Shown: positions 30,593-42,092 of the stretch, piece by piece | How the letters are laid out: every line of letters begins with the position of its first letter | How positions within the stretch are numbered: the first letter of the stretch is position 1 | Assembly (NCBI GenBank): GCA_001599815.1 | Contig: BCIA01000006.1 | Span: 1,552,961 to 1,616,960 of the forward strand | From: Furcasterigmium furcatum | Lineage: Eukaryota > Ascomycota > Sordariomycetes > Glomerellales > Plectosphaerellaceae | DNA: 64,000 nucleotides | Reading direction: 5' to 3' | Position numbers and translations under genes: made by a program | Notes under the pieces: generated by a model | What the model saw: only the letters and a program-made list of their open reading frames with translations | What the model was told of the DNA's origin: nothing | The model's database searches: none

Positions 30593-31367
30593 GGTGAGAG
30601 ACTTTTGGAGACTGATAAGAGAAGAACACTGAACAAGGCAAGCCAACAGCACGGGAAGCAAGCCCGTGGTGACCTCGCCCGGCCACGGGTTAATACTTGT
30701 ACTTGCGCAGTGTAAGCGACAAGTAAGTGGCCTAACGCGCTGAAGGGCGTGTGCGGAATGTGTTCCAGCCTCTCAAGTCCCCGCGAGAACGTGGAATGTG
30801 ATGGTCGAGGTGAAGCCCAGGCCCTGACCTCGCAGGCTCGCAGCCTCCTCCGCGTGCCATCTGTAGGACTAGACCCGTACTTTTGTTATCTCGTGGTCCA
30901 TTGTCTTCTGGCAATTATCTGGAGGAATTTTCGCTTTCCAGTCTGCTGGTTTTACCACACACATTCCTTGACGTACTGCTTGCCTCCCTTCAATCATCCA
31001 GCAGAAGACAGTCCTGACCAAGCAACAAGCAGCTGCCAGAGTGAGACACTACACAAGCCAAGCGTTACGCCAGGAAATGAGCGGCCACGAATGGTCCCAC
31101 GTGAAGTCTTGGCCTAGCAGTGTCGTCCACCGTGGGAGGTGGGTATGAAGATCTGGAACGGAGATGGATGAATCGCGGGAGCCAAGTAGCTAACACAGGG
31201 AAGTGTCCCAGTTGAGTTTGATGGTATGCCGATATGGAGCTGATCAAAAGGATCCATACACAGGTAGCCTCAGACCATCCCCCCAGGCACTCGTCCAAAA
31301 CGTCATTGATGCATTCATAGGTATTCTAGGTAGCATTGCTCTCCCTCGCGGAGGTCTCCCGCTCCCC
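30593..31367. promoter_or_regulatory. Upstream region of the WSC gene
   Basis: This region lies between the WSC first ATG and the 3' end of the Pff1 gene. Its first 75 bases on the minus strand are open in frame with the WSC gene and encode a signal-peptide-like leader (after an ACG at 30667-30665). Otherwise I see no gene. Confidence 0.45.
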
Positions 31368-34351
31368 TCAAAACTCCTTGATCCCCCTCAACAGCCCCGA
31401 TCTCGTCTTGGTAAAAGCCGCCCACACCGGCGAGTACTTCAACGCCTCCTTGAACGCCGGGATCTTGTCGGCCTCGTCCCACTGACAGTGCACTGTGCCG
31501 CTGACGTCCTTGTCATCAAGGTCCACGGCCCACGGCAGGCTCCAGTCCCTGCGGAACAGGCTGATCGACTTGACGCCCTCGTTAGGATACCGCCCGAATC
31601 GCGGATCGATGCCCGCGCTGCCCTGGATGGCGAAGTTGTGCACGGGGCGGTCCAAGTTGAGCGCGCAAATCTTGGAGTGCTTGGCATCGATCTTGACCGT
31701 CGCCTTCCCAGTCTTGTTGTGATGACTGACGTGGACGGTAATCAAGTCCTCGTACTTATCAAAGGGCGCAACGGCAGACCCATCGTACTTGCATTCGGTG
31801 AGGAAGCCGTCTTTCTGGCGGGTGCAGGCAACCTCCTGTCCGGAAGACGAAGGGAGGGCCGGGATGATCTTGCGGATGTACTCCTCCACGCCGGTGATCT
31901 TCACCTCGTTCGTGCCGTTGCCGAGATACAGGTCCTGCTGGAAGTACACCTTGTACCTGTTCTCAGCCGAGAAGGGGAAGGCAATTAGGTTGTACAGCAG
32001 AGATCCGATGAAAATCGCCAGAAGGATGGTCGTCGGGAGGTGGAAGGTGACGCGGTGGACGAAAGGACCGAGCGGCAGCAGGATCAGCGCCGTCAGTCCG
32101 GCGATAGCCAGATACGCGACAATGTCATTTGCTCCATCGCCTCGGACGTTCTGTGTTGACGCTGTGAGCAGCAGCGCGATCTGCCCAAACAATATCAGGT
32201 TGATCGGCGCAACCACCAGCAGTTGCAGAAGCCATGTCCAAATGGGCAGTCGGCCAGACCAGCCCTGCTCCTTCGGGAAAGGCTGGTGTCTGGGGCGCTT
32301 TGATGATGAAGTGATCGCCGAAATGGACCGTCTGTACGTGTTGCCAAATGTCGAGCGCGAGTTCCGATCCTGGCCACCGGTCAGGGGCGTGGTCTCGGTC
32401 GGCTCGTCTTCGTCGTCGTGTGAGACATCGTGAGGGGTGCACACACGCTCCTCGGACTCGATGGGCGCAGTGAGTGCTTCGGGATGGGGCGCAACCTCAT
32501 CTATCTGGTCACGTGCCTGGTGCTCGTTATGGACTCGGCGGGCATACACCCTCTTCGGGTCGAGGCTGAAGAGGTCCAGCAGGGTCACGAGTGCGGCGAC
32601 AAAGATGCTGGAGTGGAAGAAGGCGAGCGGGAAGAAGGCTCCGATCTTGTAGCGGTCCGCAAAGAGGGCAACGACGATGAGAAGGCCCCAGCTCAAGACG
32701 TAAAGCCAGATGAGCGCGTACGCGCGCTGGAGAGCACTCGGGCGAACAACGCTGGCGCCTTTCAGAACGGTCCAGAAAGAGATGTAGAAGAGCGACAGGG
32801 TCATGGCCCAGACGGCGTAGGGGCTGGTATAAACGATCAGGGGGTTGACCTTGCGCACCAGGAGAACGGACGCAAAGGTGAGCGCCGAGGCAACAATGGC
32901 CGCCAAAGGGAAGCGAACCAGGCCCCTGAATCCTCCCATGGAAACTGAGTCCTCCGATCCCTGGTCATGGACGTTAAGCTTGCCAGAGAAGAGGTAGTAC
33001 TTGTCCTTCCGGATCAGGATGTATGTGACGAGAATCAGGACAAGCGGTGACACAATAAGCAATGTAAGCGCCCAGGCGAAAAGTCCTCTCAGGCCGAAAA
33101 CCGCGAATCCGGCACCGAACATGTCGAACCAGACGCCTTGGGTGGACTTGCCGCTGGGGACCTTCTCCCGGTCGTGGTCGGGTCGGGGGCCCGAAAAAGT
33201 GCTCAGATCGTTCGCCAGGCTCTTGACAGCAGGAAGCGACGTGGAGATCATGTGCCAGATGCTGTCAGGGGAGGTGTGTCGAGTGTCATCCTGGTTGGTG
33301 TGGTACCGCGGGCGAGGCCTGTAGAACGCAATGTCGAGGCCGCGCATACCATAGTCGCCATTCCAGATGACGTAGTCCGTCTGACTACGAACGAGGCCCA
33401 TCTCGAAGCCATCCGAGGCGACAACACTGCCGAAGGGATGGGAGGCCTTGCGGTACGCGTTGACGACCTCCTTGTCGGAAGCACGGAAGAGAATCGCACG
33501 CCCGCCGGCACCAGCACCCTCAAGGTTAACGAACGTCGTAGCGAACGGGAAGACCGGACTGTACGAGTAGGCCTTGGCACCGAGTAGGCCGTCTTCTTCG
33601 GCGTTGTTGAAACAGAGGACGATGCCGCGCTTTGGCTGGTGTTCAGGTATGGCGAAATATTGGAGCATGAGCAGCAGCGACACGATGCCAACGCCATCGT
33701 CCGTGGCACCATAGCCCGTGGAGACGCTGTCGAGAGTCAGCTGAGCGTTCAGAGTTGTTACCGAGGAATCAGGGGCACTGACGAGTCATAATGGGCATTG
33801 ACAAGGACGCCGCCCTTGCCGATCAGCCTGACATCCCGGTTCGGCGACTGCCACCACTTGCCCTCCTCGTCCTCGGTGCCGCGGATGTAGACCATCTTGT
33901 TGGTGCCCTCAAAGTACCCGGCGTTGCCGTAGCTGAGGATCTTAGACCCAGCAGCCCAGGTTACGTTGGAGACATTGTCGTCGAAGACGGTCACGGCAGG
34001 GCTGACGGAGCGCTCGGCAAGGTGCGACTTGCCCCATTTGACACCGCCCGAGTCCTCCTTGGTCCAGTCGATTCCAGTGCGGTTGAGGATCTCCTCAATG
34101 CGCTTGAGGATGTAGTCGCCGACATGCTCATTCTCGCGGGAGTTGTATGGGTGGTAGGACTTGGTGATGGTGGTCAGGTCCCACCATGCCTCGGTCAAGT
34201 TGATGCCGGAGGCACCGATGGAGGATGGGCTGCGTGCGGGCGGGACGCTTTCATGGATAACGACGAGGGGGATGAGGATGGCGGCGTAGACAACGATTGT
34301 CCAGAAGGTAACGGCGGCCGGACTAAAGCCGAAGGGGTTGTGGCACTTCAT
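31368..34351 (-). CDS. PFF1: Vacuolar membrane protease Pff1 (M28 family)
   Basis: Exons 34351-33783 and 33726-31368 give 975 residues, matching the usual Pff1 length. A first transmembrane segment (residues 12-34) anchors a lumenal M28 zinc-peptidase domain. Zinc-site motifs are visible: [20 protein letters not shown] joins across the intron, CFNNAEEDGLLGAKAY supplies the catalytic glutamates, and YHTNQDDTRHTS the final histidine. The C-terminal half has about eight more membrane helices (WALTLLIVSPLVLILVTYIL and others) and a lumenal end domain. Yeast Pff1 sits in the vacuole membrane; its substrate is poorly known. N-glycosylation sequons (NLT, NVS, NVT) occur in the lumenal part. Confidence 0.95.
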
Positions 34352-35308
34352 AGTAGGTGGTAGGTAGCGTAGCGATACAAGCAGACGATGTTCGAGGTGA
34401 TGATGTCGTCGAGACGTGGGAGGCGGGGCCTCGGTCTCCGAGGTGCGATGGATGCTTAGGCGGGAACGTCACTTCTTGAGACAGTGGGAAGGGCGGGCTA
34501 GGGAAATGATGGTTCTAGCGGGATAGGTCGATTGTGATGGCCCGGGGGAACGGGCAGGTCGAGTCGAGTCGGCGAGAGCAACTCAGCGGCCGATGTGCTC
34601 CTGTCACATCGGAGGCTGGAGGTTCAACGTGGGCAGAGGGTTGCAAGAGGCAGCTCCTCGACCGAATTGGTGCTCGGACGGCTTGTAAATGTACAATATA
34701 GCCCCCGTTGTAGGGCAGTTGAGGCGAGGTGAAGCTGGTGATGTCCGTGGACTCGGGAGGAGGGGTTGAGAGGGAGAGAGTGTGAGATGCAGCAGCAGCA
34801 GGAGCCTGGAGAGAGTGAGAGCTCACCTCATGTGGGCGGCAGCAGCTACAGGTGGCCCAAGCTCCTTCGGGAGCAAGCGCGTCATTGCACAGCCAGAAAT
34901 GCGGGGCGTGCATCAGCTCAAGTCACTGGACTCACCGGCTCGTGGATTCAGCTGTGACTTTCTCTCTCCCGGATAGTGCCGTACAAGTACTACGACTTTA
35001 GCAGATGTTTCAACGCGGGAAATGGGGGAGATCGGTATCTGATCAGCAATTGAAGCGGTAGCTAGTCAAGCCCGTATTCATGTCCTAGAGAGAAAAAACC
35101 AAACGCCGCCGCCGCCCTCCCTGCCTGCCTACCTGTCTCGCTGCACTCGAATGGGTATCCCGTGGGATGATAGTATTTCTAATTATACACTCGTAGCTGA
35201 ATGCCTGCCTGGCCCTGCTTCCTTGCGCCATATGTGTGCATCCTCACTTTCGCAAATCGACGCCAAGTGTCTTCATCCTCTCTCCGCCAGGTCGGGTCTC
35301 GTCTGCTC
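34352..35308. other. Intergenic region upstream of PFF1
   Basis: This holds the PFF1 promoter and the 3' end of the SAP-domain gene. Several open frames occur but none has domain, splice or codon support. I see no distinct regulatory element. Confidence 0.4.
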
Positions 35309-36244
35309 TCATGCGGCAAACCGCTTCGCTCGCGCCTCCATCTTGGCCTTGTCCGCCGGATCTATAGGAGCAGCCTGCTGCTTCTTGGCGTTACCACCGC
35401 CGCCGCCGCCTCCCTGTTCGCGACCTCCCTGACCGCGTCCGTTGCGGCCCCCCCTGTTGCGGTCACGGCCGCCACGGCCACGGTCACCGCCGGTGCCAGG
35501 AGTGGTAGTCTGCCTCTTGTTGTCGCGTCCTCCCTGGTCACCCTCGCCACGGCCGCGCTTGGGCTTCCTCTCGGGGAGGGCCGAGTCGAGGCTCTTGGAG
35601 ATGTCGGAGGCATCCAGGCCGAACCGCTTCGCACGGTCCGTCTTCTTCTGGGCGTCGTCGTTACCGGCATCCTCCGGGATACCGAAGCGCTTGGCTCGCT
35701 CAGCGCGCTTGCGGGCCTCTTCGCTGGCGTCGGTGGCGCCGAGGTGCAGGGCGAAGTCCTCCTTGGGAGCGGCGTCCTCGGCCTTGGTCTCCTCACCGAC
35801 GGCGTCCTTGTTCTCCTCGGTCGCAGCAGGCTCCGTGGTTGTCGGGGCAGGCTCTGCGGCCTTGGGGGCCTCAGCGACAGGAGCCGGGGCGGCCGGGGCG
35901 GCAACGGGCTCGGCAGCCTTGGGGGCGGCGGCCTTTGGTGCGGTAGCGGGTTCGTCGTCGTCGGAGTAGTTGATCAGATCTTCGTTGTCGGCGGCAGCAG
36001 CATCGGCGGCGGCAGGGGCGGCATCAGCTAGGGTGCGGGAGTCAGCAAGGGTTTGAGGTGGAACGTGAGCTGCGTCGCATGCGCAGTACGAGGAGGGAAC
36101 AGAGTCGGACATACCAGGCGCATTCTCCTTGTCGTTCTCGACCAGGCGAGCAACGAGGTCGGCCTTGTTACCAGTGACGCCGAGGCTTCTGGACTGAAGA
36201 AGCTTCTTCAGCTCAGGGACCTTCATGGAGTTGTAGTCGGTCAT
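35309..36244 (-). CDS. SAP-domain mRNA export factor, Tho1/SARNP-like
   Basis: Exons 36244-36115 and 36027-35309 give 282 residues. The N-terminal SAP motif (SMKVPELKKLLQSRSLGVTG, then NKADLVARLVEND) binds DNA or chromatin. A long Ala/Pro/Glu-rich linker follows. The C-terminal part repeats the Tho1/MOS11 signature (RAERAKRFGI, KTDRAKRFGL, MEARAKRFA), and ends in Gly/Arg-rich RNA-binding sequence (RGRGGRDRNRGGRNGRGQ). Tho1 in yeast and SARNP in animals join transcripts to the TREX export pathway with the helicase Sub2/UAP56. The intron is 87 nt with donor GTATGT. It is divergent, across 1.8 kb, from the subtilase gene. Confidence 0.92.
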   Translation of the reverse strand: MTDYNSMKVPELKKLLQSRSLGVTGNKADLVARLVENDKENAPGMSDSVPSSYCACDAAHVPPQTLADSRTLADAAPAAADAAAADNEDLINYSDDDEPATAPKAAAPKAAEPVAAPAAPAPVAEAPKAAEPAPTTTEPAATEENKDAVGEETKAEDAAPKEDFALHLGATDASEEARKRAERAKRFGIPEDAGNDDAQKKTDRAKRFGLDASDISKSLDSALPERKPKRGRGEGDQGGRDNKRQTTTPGTGGDRGRGGRDRNRGGRNGRGQGGREQGGGGGGGNAKKQQAAPIDPADKAKMEARAKRFAA

Positions 36245-37671
36245 TGTGGGCGAGGATCCGGGTTGGAGTGTTGATGTGTGTGGTAAGGATGCGGTCGAGT
36301 TGCGACAGGATCGGTGATGCCAAGGTGGCAAAGTGCGCCCAGTGAACAGGCGGAAATATTAGGTCGGAGGACGGCAATGACTTTGGCGGCGTCCAGAGCG
36401 AGGAAAGATGAAGTGGAATGGAATGGTCGGGTCGAAGCTGCGGGAAAGGTCGCGCAGGAGAAAGATGGAAGATGGAGTGAGAGGTCGCTGGTGATGGAAA
36501 GCTGCGCTGCTGGGAGTGGACCGGACTGGATTGCGCGCGCGGCGCGTCCCATTCTTTCCTTCCCTCCAGTTGAGTCCTGCTGCCAGCGCGGTTCGCGGGA
36601 CAATGAGAACAACGCACGGGCCACCCCTGTTTGTTGTACCTGCATTGTTGACCTCCAAATGAACTGCTCGCATTGGGCCGTCATATTATGGTCAAGGCAT
36701 CCATTTCAATAGGGGCGCTGTGTCTCCCTTACTCCTATTCAAAGGAGCTCCCTCGGCCAAGATCAGCCTGCTCTTGCTGGTGCTTTTCTCTCGGCTTTTG
36801 CCACGAATATCCTCCTGCTTCAGGTTGTTCCGTGCAAGTGGCGCTTAGTCATCCTAACCCCTGAAATCCATACCAACCCCTATTCTGCTCCTGAGTCGAA
36901 ACTGACCTCGCCATTCCCCTCCTCTACTCTTTGACGGGCCCAGTAAACAGGTCTAACCTGGGTTCCCAGCTTCAGCCTGCCAGACCATGCAACGTCCATT
37001 TATTCTCGAAAGGTGGAAAACCCTCTCAGATGTCATGCCCTGACCGACAGGATCCAATGCATATCGCCAATCCCACGGCAAAAGTCAGGGTCTCTCTGTC
37101 GGCAACCCGAATCAACAACACCTGTGACATCTACATGTGTATCTCGGGTGATTAAGCCGCGAAAGACAGACCACGACTTTGGTCTATGCGATCTCGGGCT
37201 TGGTAGCCTCATGAGCACAGCACAAAGGCCGGCGTGCTGACAGGCTCATCGTCTTGGCAGATATGACTCCTCTGGTGTTCCCAGCTCATCCATGTCCTCA
37301 AGTCGTCACTCATGCTTTATAATCACTCATCACTGTCCGTCGGTCTTGGCCTTCTCTTCCGACTCCGTCCTGAACTCCTCTCGGCAGCTGCTGGTGGTTC
37401 CATGCTATGGATCTCGTCTGATCATCTGATTCAGCGATCTCCTCAGGGGTTGTGAGTGCAATTGAGGCCTCGACTTGGGCAAAGCCCCGATGTCTCTGTC
37501 ACATTGGGCGCCGCTTGCGAACTCTTGCGCAGACAGAGCCGAACAGGGCCATGTGGGGAGATCGTAGCTCCAGCGATATCGGCCCAGGACCCTTGACGAC
37601 TCGAATCAGCCCCTGGTCCGACGATAGTTGCATCCAGATGAACCACCTTGCCCCTCCAGAATCATATGATC

Positions 37672-37685
37672 AGATAATCTTATCA
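37672..37685. promoter_or_regulatory. Inverted pair of GATA motifs
   Basis: AGATAATCTTATCA contains GATAA and, on the other strand, TGATAA, facing each other about 385 bp before the subtilase start codon. Paired HGATAR sites are targets of the nitrogen regulator AreA/Nit2, which activates secreted proteases in many moulds. The functional link is inferred. Confidence 0.45.
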
Positions 37686-37982
37686 GATCCATCGGCGCAA
37701 GATCATTGGAGGAAATGATCAGCTCTCCACTACCATCGACGCCTTCTACCATTTATCTCTCTCTATTCCGATCAAAGCCTCGCAGCCAGGGCATTTCTGT
37801 CCCCTGTCCATCCTCGGTTCGCGGGTTTTGGTTTGTCAGGATTCTGCTACAATGGGAAGGGTTGCCGAGCATGCAATGCAGCGCAGCATGCAGAGCGTAG
37901 GTGGGATTGAATGAGACCTTCCCCCTCAGGATACGAGATCGATAGTCCGATCAGATCCCCGGCATCTGTCATGGCAAGCTAT

Positions 37983-37989
37983 TATATAA
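37983..37989 (+). promoter_or_regulatory. TATA box of the subtilase gene
   Basis: TATATAA lies 79 bp before the start codon of the secreted protease, inside ATTATATAAAGG. Position and sequence fit a TATA box of a strongly regulated gene. Confidence 0.6.
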
Positions 37990-38067
37990 AGGACGGTCTC
38001 AGTCTGAGCAAGAGTTGTCCAGAGACATTCAGCAGGCCAAGCATCATAGAGACATCCTGCATCCACC

Positions 38068-41036
38068 ATGAGGTTATCCAGCCTGTGCGTCGCTGGCCTG
38101 TCCCTCGTCGGCAGCGGCTCGGCCCTGCACCGCCGCCAGGACGGCCCCATCGAGGGTGCGGACGGCACCGAGGCCGTGAAGAACCGGTACATCTTCGAGT
38201 TCGACCAGGCGGTGGACACCGATGCCACCACCGAAAAGCTCGGGGAGCAGCTGCAAGGGTCGACGGTGCGAAAGACCTTCGACTCGGACGTCTTCAAGGG
38301 CGCCAGTCTCGACACGCTCGACGACGTCGATGTTCTGGAGGCACTCGGCCAGCTGGAGGGCGTCATCAACATCTGGCCCGCACACAGAGTCCAGCTCTCC
38401 GAGCCCAAGAGGGTCGACCTGCCTGAGCCCTCTGAGGTCGGCGCTGGTGACTACAACGTCCACCACATGACGGGCGTTGACAAGCTCCATGCTGCCGGTG
38501 TCCTGGGCAAGGGCGCCGTCATCGCCATTGTTGACTCAGGCATCGACTACACCCATCCGGCGGTGAGTTGCCCACATGCAGACACCCACCAGCGGGACTA
38601 CCATGCTGATCTTTTCCAATGCAGCTCGGCGGCGGCTTCGGGCCCGGCTTCAGGGTCGCCGGTGGCTGGGACTTTGTCGGAGACGGCAACTGGCCCGAGT
38701 CGGGTGAGAGAGAGCCGGACGCGGATCCCAAGGACCAGCAGGGCCATGGAACTCACGTCGCCGGCATCGCCGCCGGAAACCTGGGCTGGTTCAAGGGCGT
38801 GGCCCCCGAAGCGACCATTCTTGCATACAAGACATTCACCACGAGCGGCTTGACGGACGAGGAGATCCTGATCGAGGCCTTCCTGCGGGCCTTTGATGAC
38901 GGCGCAGATGTCATCTCGGCCAGTATCGGCTGGGTATACAACTGGTCCAACGGCGCGTGAGTCCTCCCCCTGAGATGAGAAGTGCCCGGCAGAAACTGAC
39001 CAGAACCGCGAACACACAGCTGGGGAGTCGTAGCTTCGCGCCTGGTTGAGCAGGGAGTTGTCTGCACCATCTCAGCCGGTAATAATGGTCATATCGGACC
39101 CTTCTACGGCTCCAGTGGTGCTAGCGGAAAATACGTGACGGCCGTTGCCTCTGTCGACCCGGATGTCATCGCTGCCATCCCGTTCACTGCCACCATCACG
39201 GACGACAACGGATCCGCCGAGGCCATTAAGATCGGGTACCGCCCAGCCTCCTATGGTGATGTCTTCGACCAGTCAATCGTTGACCGGCCGGTGCATGTCA
39301 TCCCCAGAGAAGCCTGGACGTCCTGCTCCCGTCTGCCGCTCCAGGGCGTCGACCTCTCCGGGATGGTGGTGCTCACAGCCAGGTCGGTCGAGTGCGACTA
39401 CGGCTCTCAGACGTACTACATGCAGCTCCAGGGCGCCGTCAACATCATCTTCTACAACGACGACAGGGAGGTCGTCGATCCGTCTGCACAGCCCGGCGTC
39501 ACCATCGGACACATCGACCAGCCCAGCGGCAAAGCTCTCCTCGAGGCCGCCGCCGCCGGGTCCAACATCACCTTCAGCTTCCCTCAGTTCACGGGCTACG
39601 TCAAGATGCAGCAGCCATCAGGCGGCGGGCCCAGCTACTACACCTCGTGGGGTCCGACCTTCGAGCTCGAACAGAAGCCCGACATCGCGGCGCCGGGACA
39701 GTTCATCGTGAGCACGTACATGGACTCCTCGTGGACAATGCTGAGCGGAACATCCATGGCCGCCCCTTACGTCGCGGGTGTCGCGGCGCTCTACGTCGGC
39801 AAGCACGGTGGGCGGAAGCAGCACGGCCCCGGCTTCGGGCTCAAGCTCACGGCGAGACTCATCTCCTCGGGCAAAGCGGTGCCCTGGTCCAGGGGCTCGG
39901 ACTATCTCGCATCGACGGCGCAGGTCGGCAACGGGCTGATCGACGCTGTCAAGGTCGTCGACTACCACACGTCCCTGAGCTTCGCCAAATGGCAGCTCAA
40001 CGACACGAGGCACTTCAGCCGGTACCACGGCGTCGACATCACCAACGACGGCGACGAGGAGGTCACCTACTCGTTCGAGCTGCAGCCCGCTGCTGCGTTC
40101 GAGGCCTTCGAGCGCGACCGCTCCGTGTACTGGCTGGCCCCCGCGATCGCCGAGGGCATGCCGGAGGCCATCGAGATCACCCCGGAAGTGAGGATGCCCG
40201 CGGGCACGTTCCGAGTGAAGCCCGGTCAAACAAGGAAGGCCGAGTGAGTCGTTTCCCCTGTCCACCCGCCCGGACCGTGCTAACCTGTGGCTAGATGGAT
40301 CTTTAAGCTCCCAACCGGTGACTTTGATAACACCGCCATGCCGGTGTACAGCGGCAAGATGCTGATCAAGGGGAGCAACGGGGAGCAGCTCTCGGTGCCC
40401 TACATTGGTGTGGCCGGCGACCTGAAGCGGTCCATCTCGCAGAATGGCGACGTCTGGTGGCTCAACTATCCCATCTTCGTGACCGGCACGGAATGGACTC
40501 CCGTGAACGACAAGCCATAGTACGTTTCGCCTCTCCCCGTTTTTCGTATTTGTCTGGGTCTGTCTGTCATGACTGCTGAAGCTAACGCTCCCCGTCGCAG
40601 CTGGAACTTCGACCTCTCCCGCGAAAAGCAAGACTTCCCGCGCCTACTAATGGTCTCTACCTTCGGGACGCCCCTCATGCGCTGGGACATCTACGAAGCC
40701 AACTGGCGCGAGCGCAGGTGGTCCTACCCGCCCGTCGTCGGGGAGAACGGGTTCGTCGGCACGGCGACGACGTACAGGAACGCCGACAGCCTTTTCCCCT
40801 TCGATCCCGAGTGGGAAGACGCGACGGACGTGGTCCCGGCGGTGACGCAGTGGCAGATCCGCGACAACATGGTCTCCCTCTGGTGGTTCGGGCAGCTGGC
40901 CAACGGCTCTGATATCACGCCGGGCAACTACACGATGCGCGCCGCGGTGCTGCTGCCGTTTGGGAACCCGAAGGCGTCGGACAACTGGGTCGTGTTTGAT
41001 ACGCCGCAGATCCAGATTCTACCCAAGGATGCTTGA
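38068..41036 (+). CDS. Secreted subtilisin-like serine protease (S8) with PA-type insert
   Basis: Five exons (38068-38562, 38625-38956, 39020-40243, 40295-40519, 40601-41036) give 903 residues. A signal peptide (MRLSSLCVAGLSLVGSGSAL) is followed by a propeptide (to about 145). The catalytic triad is Asp156 (IVDSGIDYTHPA), His209 (GHGTHVAGI) and Ser521 (SGTSMAAPYVAG), with the oxyanion-hole Asn in SAGNNG. Between His and Ser lies a PA-like insert (VVLTARSVECDYGSQTYYMQ). The C-terminal 300 residues form an Fn3-like beta domain (YHGVDITNDGDEEVTYSFEL), as in the large fungal subtilases related to C5a-peptidase-like enzymes. It likely degrades extracellular protein; the promoter has TATA and GATA elements. 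Confidence 0.93.
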
Positions 41037-42092
41037 GGGCTGAAATCGAGCGCTTGTCTTTCCCGGCCATGGTGTTGTTGCTTTCCGGACAATGTGATGC
41101 GCCGCCGAGCCTCATGCTGCCATGGCGCCATCTAGTATGTAGACATGGAAACTTTTGTAGATGCTCTTTGAGAGCCTATAATACAAGGATTAGTTCTGCC
41201 ATACATTTCTTTTCTCCATTCTAAGATTGGCCAAGACTCGTGTCGGCTGCCCGGCCCAGGCTGTGCAACTGGGCAGAGGGTCGAGTTTACCCCTTTCCGT
41301 ATCCGATTTGGGCCTTGTGAACCCAGACGCAACCGCTGGCTTGCCAAATCATGCTCCCCTGATGGATGTGAAATAACATTCTCCCTCACCTCGGTAATGT
41401 GCCGTGTCGTGTCTGTCTTTGAGACTCTTCGTACAAGTCCGAGTGCGGAGCCTGGTCCCGCGGAGGCCGATAAGAATCGGGACCATCACGAGCCGACCGA
41501 CCCGGAGGTGGGCCCATCGTCCCCGCCTGGGCTTACAGGGCTCTTCATCAGAGTTACAGGGCATCAGGCCACTGGAGATTGCCGGCTCAGCGCCTCCACT
41601 TCGCCGGGCGGGAAACTCGTACAAGGGAGGCTGGTGCCCCTACCCCGGATTCCATGTGTCAAGCCCAGCCTCCCGTGCTCCACAAAAGGGATCTGGACCT
41701 TTCAAACTGCCAACTTGAACCGGCCGCTCTCAAAGGATCATCCATCCATCCCGACTCGAAGCGGCCTTTCCATGCAGAACATCCTCAACCTCGCCAGCTT
41801 GCATCCTCCGACACGCGACACCCCCCAACACGGCCCTCGCGAACTCGTACACACTAGCATTCGACGACCGACAACCGCCGACACCTGTCCAATCCCTTCC
41901 GACCACCATCGAACGACCGGCACGAGCTCCTTGATCTGAGCCGGGATATGGCATAGACGACAGGGCTCCCACGACTCGCAAGAGTCGGCTTCTGTTCTTT
42001 CGTCCAGCCCGGCCTTCCGCAGGTCCCGGGCCAGCTTTCTCGATACAGAGGCGTCTTCATCTTCATCAGAATCTCTTCCGGCATCCGCAACC
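41037..42092. other. Intergenic region upstream of the phosphatase gene
   Basis: This contains the 3' UTR of the subtilase gene and the promoter and leader of the Dcr2-like gene. Open frames of up to 180 codons are present but have random composition. The last 300 bp are rich in pyrimidines and CCGACA/CGACCG words, typical of a leader. Confidence 0.4.

Larger units (their letters stand above)
36245..38067. promoter_or_regulatory. Divergent region between SAP gene and subtilase gene
   Basis: This 1.8-kb stretch has no supported gene. The subtilase side carries a TATA element (37983-37989) and a pair of inverted GATA motifs (37672-37685). The SAP side is pyrimidine-rich on the coding strand, as in constitutive fungal promoters. 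Confidence 0.5.

Noticed and set aside
39618..40631. 337-codon frame antisense to the subtilase
   Set aside because: It is a shadow of the GC-rich protease exons and has no domain.
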